Translations under genes and position numbers: made by a program | Notes under the pieces: generated by a model | The model's database searches: none | What the model saw: the letters and a program-made list of their open reading frames with translations, nothing else | What the model was told of the DNA's origin: nothing | In this document: positions 1 to 10,284 of the stretch, piece by piece | How positions within the stretch are numbered: the first letter of the stretch is position 1 | Layout of the letters: each line of letters starts with the position of its first letter | NCBI GenBank assembly: GCA_036897625.1 | Contig: JAYMTA010000284.1 | Span: 1-32,358, forward strand | DNA length: 32,358 nt | Direction of reading: 5' to 3' | From: Pelargonium cotyledonis | Lineage: Eukaryota > Streptophyta > Magnoliopsida > Geraniales > Geraniaceae

Positions 1-168
1 ATGTAATATCATATTTTTCCAGCTTATCTTTCTCTCCCCCTAATGCTGGAAATATAGTCTCATCAAAATGAGAATCAACAAATCTTGCCGTGAATAAATC
101 TCCGGTTAATGGTTCAAGATATTTAATAATTGATGGAGATTCAAAACCAACATAAATTCCCAATTTGA
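1..168 (-). mobile_element. Ty1/copia retrotransposon pol relic (partial)
   Basis: Read on the minus strand, the first ~168 bases give an uninterrupted peptide with the string LGIYVGFESPSII, followed by YLEPLTGDLFTARF and then HFDETIFPALGGEK. This is the well-known stretch just after the integrase core of plant Ty1/copia polyproteins. The frame is open to the left edge, so the element continues outside the window. Upstream of LGIYVG (above ~168) the similarity fades, and no integrase core, LTR or primer-binding site can be seen here, so this is a truncated relic rather than an intact element. Confidence in the family is high; the right boundary is approximate. Confidence 0.8.
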
Positions 169-1713
169 AAAGACCACATTTGAAGCAGCCAATTCCATTT
201 TGAGCTTTGAGGTTGTGTGTATTGATTTGTAGTTTGGTTTACATTATATATGCAAACTTAGATGCTCTATTCATTGTATTCACAATAAATTTTCAAAATT
301 CAAATTAAAGATTTTTCGATCATTTTTGTTTTATTATTGTGCGGGTTTGATTTGTCTTGTTATTTTGTTGGTTTTATTATTATTATTATTATTTTCAGAC
401 GATTGATTTGTTTCACTATATGCTAATTTGATGAGGAGGATAATTTGGTGGCTCGTGCAATGTAAATGTGGCTGTAGTGGTGGGTGGCTGTGTAAGGTTG
501 GGTGGTTGATTGTAACAACCACTAGTAAATGATCCTTTGATGATCATATCAAATAATTACCATTTTTTTTGTCATTAATCTTTAGGTTAAATTCGACCTT
601 TTAAAAATGAAACAACATTAGTGTGTGATAAACATGATTGAAGACTGTTTTCTTATCATTATATAAAGTGTTTCTTCCATTTAAATATGGAGTTGTAGGA
701 CGAAGTCGGAGTGTTTATTTCACAACGACTTACAAATACGACAATTTATCAACATTACTTTCATCAGTTATCTTGTGTGATCCAACAATTTAGTTAAACT
801 TCTCTTTAGTCTTTTTCATTTTCTTGCAACTGCTTAATAACTCCGCAATAACACATTATATACTTCTACTTGAGAAGATACACACGTGTACTAAACACTC
901 GTGACCCTTTTAGCGCAATATTCATGAAATTTTAAATTTGTAACGGTAATGACATATAAAATGAAAAAAATTATGATTCAATTTGTTAGATTGAACAAGT
1001 ACATAAAAATTTATCCTAAACAATATGAACTAATTTTATATTACTAACTTCTCGTCGTCTCAAACTGACCAACTTTCATATCGAGTCAAGCTCATCATAC
1101 ATAAAATGTTGATCGGATCGAATAAGATGAACATGCACAAATGATTATATTTTAAATTACTAAGTCGTATTAGATTAAACAATTTAAACACGTTGGATAT
1201 CCTTTGACGTATTGGGTTCACATATTTTTAATTAATTTTTATAAATTCTATCAAAAATTCAAACAATCAGTTTTATTAAGATAGCGTTCGTTTAACAATT
1301 TTTATTTGAAATTTTGGAAAAGTAAAACATGTTGAGTATTTTTAAATTGTAATTATTGTGTTCGTTTAAATTTTTTCATAATGACATATTTGAGATTAAA
1401 AAATTATTCTATTTCTTCAAATAAATCAAATAATTTCAAAAATAAAAAAATTAAAATAATGCATCTATTATGATATTTCGATTTCTCAAAATTTAAATTT
1501 AAAATTTTTTTTTTAACTATTTTAATTAAATTAAAAATTAGGTTAAAAGAAAGCCACCTAAGTTTAAGCTCGTGACTACGTGAAATTTTATTTCCAAATT
1601 TTATTTTATTAAAATAGAGTCTAGGGTTTAAGAAAACATGTTCTTTCTCGCGTCCGGTACAAAGAGAAGCCAAGCGCTCGGAACTGTCAAAACGCACAAC
1701 CACGTCTACATCA
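169..1713. other. AT-rich intergenic region and promoter side of the methyltransferase gene
   Basis: No coding region is supported here. The stretch holds a TTA trinucleotide run at 374-393, a G-box core (CACGTG) at 883-888 and several AT-rich segments. Around 1040-1220 there is sequence resembling degenerate dispersed plant repeats, which I cannot assign to a family. The promoter and 5' leader of the gene starting at 1714 should lie in the last few hundred bases. No clear TATA box was chosen because AT-rich strings are too common here. Confidence 0.5.
1622..1629 (+). promoter_or_regulatory. Telo-box-like element upstream of the tRNA methyltransferase gene
   Basis: TAGGGTTT occurs 85 bases before the start codon. 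This is the reverse complement of the telo-box core AAACCCTA, which is common in plant promoters of translation and RNA-processing genes, usually near the transcription start. That fits a tRNA-modifying enzyme. The match is a short string only; function is inferred. Confidence 0.35.
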
Positions 1714-4700
1714 ATGGCTTCATCACCATCTCCAAGCACCGAACCCACAGTTCCTGCAACTGAAACCCTAAAACCCTCAATCGATGACGATCCACAATCA
1801 CATCTCCCGATTAATCAACCAATGGACACTGACGATTCAGCCAATCAACCGCAAGACGCCCCGCCGAATTCGGAACCTGCCGCCGACGCCATTGTCTCCG
1901 GCGAGAAGCGGAAGAGAGCCGAAGAGCCAGAGACCCAGGAGCAGAAGCCTACTCCTGCTGTTCACCCTCTGTGGAGAACCAGTCTCTGTTCCTACTTCAG
2001 GAGCCACTCGGGGAATTGCAGTCACGGCGACACGTGCCGGTACGCCCACAGCGAGGAGGAGCTGCGGCCTCGGCCTGATAACACCTGGGACCCGACCTCA
2101 GAGCGGGCCAAGAAGGCGATGAAGGTGGAGAATGGAGATAAGGTCGAGGTTCGGGAGGACGAGCAGATTATGATGACTGAGGCTGTTGTGGATGACGATG
2201 GGGTTATTGGCGATGCTGCGCTCAGCAAGTGCTTGGTTCATTTGCCTAGGAAATGGAGTTCCGATAATTTGAGGAAGTTTCTGCACGACCAGGTAATTGT
2301 ATTTGTAGATTGGTGTATGTACTTTCGAATTCTGTTTGGTTGCCGAGAGAACGTGTGTAAGCGAATGGAAAATTAGAAATTTGAATTAGCATTCTCATAT
2401 AAACTATACTTCTGTATGGAGTACTGTATATGATTTGTCTTTGTATAGACGGCCAATGATTGTAGATTGGTATACAAGCTGTGTAATTATGTTTGGTTGC
2501 TGAGAAAATGTGTGAAAGTGAAGTGAAGTTAGAAATTAGAATTATCATTCTCATATAAACTATACTTCTGCATGGAATAATGAATACGATTTTTCTTTGA
2601 ATAGAAAGACAATGACTCGAGTGATCTTCAATGTTCATTGGAACCTCATGGCTAGCCTAGCCTGTCGTTTTCGTTATTGATTCACTATAACAACAAATGA
2701 TTACCATTTTACTAATGATCTCGAAGAAGGTTTAGTTTGTCAATTTCTGCACCTTAAGAATTAACAAGTTGATTGTAAAAATCTGTTAGATTAGGGACTG
2801 AATATTGTGGTATACCTATAACTTATTATAAAAAGCCAAGGTCATTGTTGTTGTAGCTGCAGTACAACAACCCAAGTTCTTTGTGTGATTAAGGTCATCT
2901 AAGCAGAGACCATCTTAAATCTTTATTGTAGATATTGTCATCTCTTTAACTCTTTATCCATTGTTCCTTTTCCCAGGGAATTGTCTTTAAATCTGCAAAG
3001 AAAAAGAAAGGCATGACTGTGGGGTTTGTGAGTTTTGAGAGTGAAGAAGAAGTGAGCAGCGCAGTAAAGGTATCTACTTAACATTCATATCAAGTGTCAG
3101 GGAGTGTCACTATCATCCAGTACCGTTGTTGACCGGTATCACCCAATTGCAATGTGACAGGAGCTGAATGGGATGTTAGTTGGAAACAAAAATTTGAAGG
3201 TTGCAGATGTTGTTCCCAGATCATTTGAGAAGAAAACCAAACCAGCAAATGATTTGCATGTGACAGAGCCTGGATTGGCTGGAGAGCTTGAAGGAAGCGG
3301 GGAGGATGGTGAGGCACCTGATGAAAAGCCAGCAGCTAAAAGCGTCCGGGATGCGGTGACTCCACTTGCTTATTTGACATATGAAGATCAATTGGAGCAT
3401 AAAAAGAAATCTCTCCAGCAAATTCTCAAAAAACTTGTCAGAATCACATCTCTCTCTACTGTATTCTGTGCATGTCCTTGTGTTTTCTTGCTTGTATATC
3501 AAGGTTTTTCAATTTAGTTGACAAATAGAATTTCCTTTTGGCAGACCAGAAGTGCTCGTAAAGCTTGCCCTAAGGGTGTATCACTGCCTGAGTGGATTCT
3601 CAAGTCTAGGGAAATAGGTGATTTTCTTACCCTATCGGAAACTGTCCACAAATAATAAAAAATTGTCGCTATAGTATTGTGTGTGTAAATATATCTAGAA
3701 GAAGATTTCTCTTAACTCACTCTGAATGGATCCAAACATTTGCATTACACCTTTGTGACTGTGTTTCTAAAGATGGAAAAGATTGGGGGATTCTTATTCC
3801 TGTTCATTTGGTGTCCTAAATGCTGCAGGTGGTCTTCCATGTGAACTAGAGGGCATACTTGCTTCACCACTTGTTAATGGGTATCGCAATAAGTGCGAGT
3901 TTTCTGCTGGATATTCTCTACAAGGAAAGCCAACTGTCGGGTTCATGCTAGGAAACTTTAGGTACTCGATGTTTACTGATAGGAAACTTTAGGTACTCAA
4001 TGTTTACTGAGGGTGCGGAAGATACTTTTTGCATTTGAATAATTCATTAGAGCAATAATACAAATTATTTTCAGGGAGGGTGTGACCGCAGTCGAGGAAC
4101 CCGTGGACTGCCCCAATGTCTCTAAAATCTCTTGCAAATACGCACTGATCTTTCAGGAATTTCTGCAACAGTCCAGCTTACCAATTTGGAACAGATTCAA
4201 AAATATTGGTTTCTGGCGTCAATTAACAGTACGTGTTGCATACCTTGATTTTTTGGTTTCTTTTGTTTCCTCTTCTGTATAAATGTACCCGAAAATGAAA
4301 TCTGGAATATAACAGTTAACATGTCGTTGCATGATATATTTTCCAAGGTTCGAGAAGGAAGGGCACCAGGGAAGTTCACTGATGCTGCGAATTCTGAGGA
4401 TAACATTTCTGAAGTCATGCTTATGGTTCAGGTTTGCATTACATCCAACAAAATTTTATCGGACAGCTTCATTGTTTCATTTTATGTGGCTTCATACTGT
4501 ATTCAATGCCTTACATGACTGCTCTCTAACAATGAAAATAAACCGAATTAGGTAAATTTATGTATTGTCAATTCTATGGTTTAAATTTTCCTTTTAACTG
4601 GGATAATCAATACTATTTTGTAGTGGTGAAACCTTGTCATTGTTTAATGACTGTGCCTTGTTGAATTGAGTTTATATTTTCCTCTTAAATTTTAGGTTTG

Positions 4701-7216
4701 CACTGTGGGCGTTGATGATGCAGTTGTTACCACTGAATTTGAGAGGCTTGCTCAAGCTTTTGCAGCAGGAGCAAAAGCTAATTCTCCCCCATTGCCATTA
4801 ACAGCTTTGGTGGTTCAGGTACCGACTTCTTGTTCATGAATTGCTTTTTATAGCAAGGTATAGATTTGCATGGAGAGATGTTTAGAACTTCTGGTATATT
4901 AAGATTACACAAAATGCTGGAATTTGATTCTATGGAATGTGAACCATATTCTTTTATCTAAATGCCTCATTTAGTATCTGGTTCTTAATTTTCCTACAGG
5001 ATCACCAAGGTATATCAAATGCTGCACCAGCCGATGCCCCATTGCGCACACTACCAATTCCAGAGGCAGGAAGTATTCCTGACACAGAATCAAGTAGTAA
5101 TGCTCTAGAACCAAGAATTCATGATTACATAAGCAATCTACGGTTCTGCATATCCCCAACAGCTTTTTTCCAGGTTAAGACCTTATATAGTTCAATCTTT
5201 AATGCTCATGAGGATATTTGTTAGGGTTGGGGAATATTGTTATAACTCTATCTGTTTTGCAGGTTAACGTTCTTGCTGCAGAGAAGCTGTATTCCCTTGC
5301 CGGGGATTGGGCTGGTCTGGGTCCTGATACCTTGTTATTTGACATCTGCTGTGGGACTGGAACTATTGGGCTGACTTTAGCACATCGTGTTGGTATGGTA
5401 ATGTCTCCAACCAGATTCTTATTGTGCTCGTGTTATATTATTAGGACATTTTAAGTTCCTCGTGTAATTGAAGGATATTCAATTCTGCATGAATACTGAG
5501 TTTTGTATCTTAAAGAACATATTTCTGTGATCCTTGCACTAAATATTTTGAATGAATTTCTCTATTACTTATTCAGGTAGTTGGTGTTGAAATGAATGCA
5601 TCTGCAGTTTCAGATGCACAGAGGAATGCTGAGATCAACAGCATAAAAAACATTAGGTTTGTCTGTTCAAAGGTGAGACTCCTTAAATGTTATTTTGTTG
5701 AATAACTGAAGTATCTTATTAAAATTGGGTGAGTTATTTACTTACAGTATCATTTGTCTCTATCATCCATAATGCAACAGGCAGAGGATGTGATGGGGTC
5801 TCTAGTAAAAGAGTACCTTAATGTTCCTAAGAAACAGGATAAGCTTTTAAATGGTTCTGAAAGTAGTGGCAAAGAAACTACTACTGCTGAAGATGAAGGT
5901 ACCTCCACAGTCGACGCAGTAGATCCTGTACAGAGCTCAAGCCTTGAGTGTGAAGATGGTAAAAATGCTATTGAGTGTTCAGAAAATAGTGCACAAGAAC
6001 CAGATCCTACAGAGAGCTCAAACCAACAACAAAAAGATTGCACTTTAGAAGCTGTGAATAATTCTGAGCCACAGTTTAAAAATGTCGTTGCTATTGTTGA
6101 TCCACCACGTGCTGGACTTCATCCCACTGTAAGTAATCTGTTTCATATGTTATATGTGCAGTGTTCTGCTCGTGTTTGGCATTCCAACTTCTAACTAATA
6201 TTTAGGTTGATTGATAACTTAATTGCATCAATAATTTCTAGCCATTAGTTTTTGGCAGCCCTGTCAAGCTGACCCTTGTCAAGTACCATTAAGATAGACC
6301 ACTTCTGAGCTTCCATAGTCATGATTTGATGACTCAACATTATATCGGTGAAAAACAGAGTGATTCCATTTGGGCGGTGTTAGTTGAGTAATGTGGTATA
6401 CTCAATAGTTTCTATTTCAATTGCATTTAGGTACTGTTTGGATTCTTGGATATATGAAATATGGGATTTGAAGTTCCGTGTTTCAAATGCAAATATAATG
6501 TATAAGAAAATCATGAAATTTCAAATGTCAAGATAAGAGTTGTCATTTGAGACCCTGTGTTGTAGGTATGTTTTTAATCACATTGGATTCGAGCCACATC
6601 AAAATCCAAATTCTTTGTGCATCCGAACATTGAATTTGGTTCAAACCCAAGAATTCAAACAAACCATTATCTTAAGGTGCTTTGCTCTTAGTTCAGAAGC
6701 ATATGTATTCACTTGCCGGAACCTACTCGTTAGCATTTCATATGATTTCAATTTTATTAATTGTTCTGATCTGGTTTCTGTCTTTAGATTCGTTTTCCCT
6801 CTATGAGCATAACATATTTCAACCTTCTTTTGGGGAATGCAGGTTATTAAAGTTCTGAGAATGCATCCAAGCTTGCGGAGGCTTGTGTTAGTTCCTGTTC
6901 TCAAAACTTCCCATCTTTGTCCATTCTCATAATTTCTACAAAATCATAATTTTGTCTCATTTTGTGCAGTTACATTTCATGCAATCCCGAAACCCTGGTG
7001 GCAAATGCCATTGAACTGTGCACGCCATCTCCCGAGAACCTTGAGAAAGGTAAGAAAGACAACAGGGGGTGGAGGAACATGGGCAGTGCCGGTCTAGCAC
7101 GACACAGAGCCAAGTCCATGCCCAACTCAGAGCCATTCAAACCTGTAAGAGCCATGGCTGTTGATCTTTTCCCACACACGCCGCACTGTGAACTGGTAAT
7201 GCTCTTAGAACGATAA
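1714..7216 (+). CDS. CCCH zinc-finger tRNA (uracil-5-)-methyltransferase, TRM2/TRMT2A-like
   Basis: Fourteen coding exons: 1714-2292, 2977-3069, 3161-3436, 3545-3617, 3829-3961, 4075-4228, 4348-4431, 4696-4818, 5000-5173, 5263-5397, 5577-5672, 5781-6128, 6843-6886 and 6970-7216. All introns are GT-AG and the frame is kept, giving 852 aa. In order: a Pro/Ser/Asp-rich N-terminus with basic GEKRKR (63-68); a C-x9-C-x5-C-x3-H zinc finger (C92, C102, C108, H112); an RRM-like segment (GMTVGFVSFESEEEV); then a RumA/TrmA-type catalytic domain. That domain has the SAM motif FDICCGTGTIGL (~589-600), DPPRAGLHPT (747-756) and YISCNPETL, whose Cys775 is the expected nucleophile. The family makes m5U54 in the tRNA T-loop using S-adenosylmethionine. 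The layout matches Arabidopsis C3H24 (At2g28450, ~800 aa, from memory). The last donor (CTTGT|GTTAGT) was chosen because only it restores VYISCNP. Odd points: an acidic insert in exon 12 and a duplicated donor after exon 5. Confidence 0.93.
2304..2616 (+). repeat. ~157-bp imperfect tandem duplication inside intron 1
   Basis: Two adjacent copies (2304-2460 and 2461-2616) start with TGTAGATTGG and share the 24-bp core at about 2393-2416 and 2549-2572 (ATTCTCATATAAACTATACT and on). Both also carry TGTTTGGTTGC(C/T)GAGA. Divergence is moderate, with a few indels. The duplication makes up nearly half of the 684-bp first intron of the methyltransferase gene and does not touch its splice sites. Confidence 0.85.
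3950..4011 (+). repeat. 31-bp tandem duplication spanning the exon 5 splice donor
   Basis: Copy 1 (3950-3980) and copy 2 (3981-4011) are both AGGAAACTTTAGGTACTC(G/A)ATGTTTACTGA plus one base. They differ at one internal position and at the last base. Each copy contains the string TTTAG|GTACTC, so the 5' splice site at 3962 has an identical-context twin at 3993. Using the first donor keeps the frame (GNFR then EGVTAV). Using the second brings an in-frame TAG at 3990-3992. Confidence 0.93.
6432..6665. mobile_element. Probable hAT-type MITE in intron 12 of the methyltransferase gene
   Basis: The segment starts with CTGTTTGGATTCTTGG (6434-6449) and ends with CCAAGAATTCAAACAA (6647-6662). These are inverted copies with 2 mismatches in 16 bp. 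The ~234-bp size, the lack of coding potential and internal strings such as AAAATCCAAATTC fit small non-autonomous DNA elements common in plant introns. No convincing 8-bp target-site duplication was found, so class and exact ends are tentative. Confidence 0.5.
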
Positions 7217-7417
7217 AAATGATGATTCGAAGAGGTCCGGGATCTGATGACTCCATCTAGATTTAGCCAAGGCATTGTCAAGGTCGTTTTCCAACAATTT
7301 TTTATAGCAAGATTTCCCATTTGTTTAACATTCCCAGATTTTGCAAGACTGAAGTTTTTGTAATGGCTATAGAATTTTTCACTCCTTAACAGAGCTGACA
7401 AATTAAACTATCCTTGA

Positions 7418-7640
7418 GCGTTTTGATACAACTAACAAGTGGAAGTAGTGTGACACGTCATGCTTATGCTCGTGTTGTGTTATGAGCTGTGACCCAAATT
7501 ACACGACCCTTTGTATGAGCGTGTTGATATGACTAATAAGTTTAAGCAGCGTGACACATCACGTTGATTAAATTGAACTCAAATTTGCTTGTATACCTAC
7601 GCCATGTCATGAGTCGTGACCCAAATTATCGACCCTAACG
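7418..7640. repeat. Degenerate direct repeat of a dispersed plant element
   Basis: Two related units occur. Unit 1 (~7418-7513) has GATACAACTAACAAGT, then GTGTGACACGTCA and GAGCTGTGACCCAAATTA. Unit 2 (~7524-7640) has GATATGACTAATAAGT, then GCGTGACACATCA and GAGTCGTGACCCAAATTA. Unit 2 carries extra sequence in its middle. The ACACG/GACCC vocabulary resembles repeats widely dispersed in plant genomes, but I cannot name a family or see terminal repeats. Confidence 0.55.
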
Positions 7641-9448
7641 AATGATGCAGGTCCGGATTCAGACCCGAACCTGCAGGATAGGTACACGAACAAGTTTACC
7701 TGTTACTCATTCTCCCAAGTGGTTTGTGATACGGACCAACTTTAGTGGATCTTAGAGGCAAGTTTATCGTATTATTATCATCTCCAAAATGCTGTAATCC
7801 TACTGGGCAGACTTTTGGGGTCACAGTTTATTTTATTTCTATCCGATGTCGATTCCATAATCCATATCATATATTCCAATTTACAATCATTATTTTTTAA
7901 CCTTTTGTTGCACTTGCTTCTTTTTTGTGTCATGCTGTGTTGACTTCAAGTGCACTTCACTGTTCCGAAAATGTTGCATTTTGCGGACAACAATCTTTTG
8001 CTTCGACCAATTGCTGATTTTCATCCAATATTGTGTGAAGGCTCGAGTTCACGAGCAATCCAATATTAGTCAATTTAGTAGCAACACGATTCCATATCCG
8101 AGAATAATGACTAACTTAATATTAAGTTGTTTTAACTATACAAAACTCGATTTTTGAATTCGATTCAAAATCCGACCAGTGAAGATAGTTGTTTATAGAA
8201 TTTGCTTTTTCTACTACTAGAAATAAAAAAAAAAAAAAACTTGTTAATGGGTCTCCCGCCCACCATCATCAGAACAATGTTCCAAGCAACTTGTCAAAAG
8301 TAGATTCATTTACATTATCTCAAAAAAAATCTAAATATTTAATTTTATATTGCCAGGCCCATATTAATTAATTAAAATTCCAATAAAATAATAAAATATT
8401 CTGCTGCTGCCAAATCTAACCACGAAGATCCTCTCCTTACGTAGATTCTTAACCAATTTTTTTGGTTTTTGTTGCGTATAAAAACTATCAATTGCATTCG
8501 TGTTAAGTTGAAAATTTAGTATCACGTGGAATGAGTTAATTTGAATAGTGAACATGATATATTTATAATAAAATTGATATAACACGAGTGCACGACACAT
8601 CCAATTTATTGAAACAGATAAAAGGGTTAAAAAAATACGATCCGATCCAATAAAATACATTGAATAAGTTAAATTTGTTTAAACAGGACGATAAAATAAA
8701 AAAAGCACAACATTGTTAATACAAACATTAAAAGGTGTATATTCAAATAACTCGATTCCTGCCAAAACTTTGACAAGTATTTGCTCATTTTTTTTTTTAA
8801 ATGTCAGCTTTGGAATACTATACTTTACTTTTGTTACTCAAACTCTTTTGCTGTCACATTAGTAGGGACAAGAATTTGAGTTGATACTTTAAACTCTAAA
8901 AAAGAGAGTTCAATATTCAATATTCAAAGTTGGTGGATTGAATGGAATTCACTATCAATGTTGTAGTTGATAAGAAAGTGACATTACAAATTGGAAGCAA
9001 ATATGCAGAGTAGACATTCACTAAATTAGTGCTAATTATCTTCCACTAAAATCAATCAAGTACATTGTTGAAATTTTATTTTAAATTTTATTTTAGAACA
9101 AATTTGTTTGTCGTGGATGTGAATCTCAGTACCACGATTAAGGATAACGGTGCGATATTCTTTCTTCTGTTTGACGGAAGAGGAAACTGTTTACTTGATA
9201 GATGCGATATTTTTACTACTAACTGTTTGTTAATGTAGTTCAATAATATTTACAGATCTATAAACTCAAGTCAAGTTAAAGATCAATGCTCTAAGTTGAG
9301 TAAGTGAATCAAATTTAACAAATATTATTATTACAAAATATAAAAAAAATAATAATAAGATTTATTTTATATTATGTTATATATATTGGTTGTTGAGACA
9401 GGAACAGAAGTAGCCACCCAATCACTATCACTTGTGACCAACACACAT

Positions 9449-9788
9449 CACGTGTCCCACTCCAACATTTTTTTTAATGTTGATTTCAAGTTTCCGATGT
9501 ACACTAACATTTAAGATTCATGTAACTATAGTTTATAAAGGATGTTTTACAATTAGTGTATTGTCTAAATAAGTCCATTAATGATTGTCGCTTCTACAAA
9601 GTTTGACACTTATCGATTGTTTACATTACACAATTAATAACTATCTACAAGTGACCAAAACACATTATAGATCACACGTGCATTGTCGGGTTGCGCGCTT
9701 CCAGTCCAATATGGGCTCAAGGCCACTCTATAACTCTGAATCAATCTAGTTTGAGTCGTCCACTTCATCAATAAGAACAAAACACGTG
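9449..9788 (+). promoter_or_regulatory. Three G-box (CACGTG) elements upstream of the RING-CH gene
   Basis: Perfect CACGTG palindromes lie at 9449-9454, 9675-9680 and 9783-9788. The first and third extend to CACGTGT, the ABRE-like form ACGTGT. These are binding sites for bZIP (ABF, GBF) and bHLH (PIF) factors in plants. They sit roughly 500-840 bases before the start codon. A function in ABA or light response is inferred from the motif alone. Confidence 0.45.
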
Positions 9789-10284
9789 TAATTGAGACAT
9801 ATGTTTTGTTAACTTCACTAATGAGAGGAGATTAGAGATGATGAGTCAGCTGCAGCCAATATGGTCCGCGTGCTAAGGAGTGGGGATCTGTAGGCCAGGC
9901 TACTGTCGCCGTCACACACAGTCACTGTCACAGTCACCAATACCTTTTGCCATAAATGAGAACAGTGAACCATTCCCCATGACAATTACTGCTGCTCCCA
10001 GCCTCCATCTTCTCACTACTGCTTCTTCCTCTTCTTCTTCTTCAGCACTCAGTTCAAAAAAAAAAAAAAACATAAAAAACTATATATCATTTCTATATTT
10101 CTCTTCCTCCATTTCCAATGAGATTGGAGCTGTAAGCTAAAGCCTTTTCAATTCACAAGCTCCTCCATTTTTGGGTTTTTTTTTTTGTGACAACCAACTT
10201 TTGGGCATTTCTGGGTTGGTGTGCTTGTTTTGTGTTTGTGTGTTGAAGATTGTTGACTGGACTGGACAGCCTGAGGAGAAGCCT

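Larger units (their letters stand above)
7217..9879. other. Gene-poor intergenic region between the methyltransferase and RING-CH genes
   Basis: No supported gene is present. The first ~200 bases are probably the 3' UTR of the methyltransferase gene. 7418-7640 holds a degenerate direct repeat (listed separately), followed by an imperfect palindrome at 7647-7674 (GCAGGT...ACCTGC). The rest is AT-rich with poly-A or poly-T runs (for example 8226-8240 and 8789-8800). Short open frames here have no recognisable protein character. The last ~450 bases carry the G-boxes of the downstream gene. Confidence 0.55.

Noticed and set aside
1261-1440. Similar GTTCGTTTAA strings suggesting a small transposon upstream of the methyltransferase gene
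   Set aside because: Only short AT-rich strings match, with no inverted ends or duplication that could be defined.
2246-2638. A 130-codon minus-strand frame with internal repeats in intron 1 of the methyltransferase gene
   Set aside because: The internal protein repeat is just the ~157-bp DNA duplication read in frame. Composition is not protein-like and no homology is recognisable.
3781-3992. Extended exon 5 reading to the stop at 3990
   Set aside because: The extension starts in intron sequence before the AG at 3828 and ends through the duplicated donor; only 3829-3961 joins the neighbouring exons in frame with conserved protein sequence.
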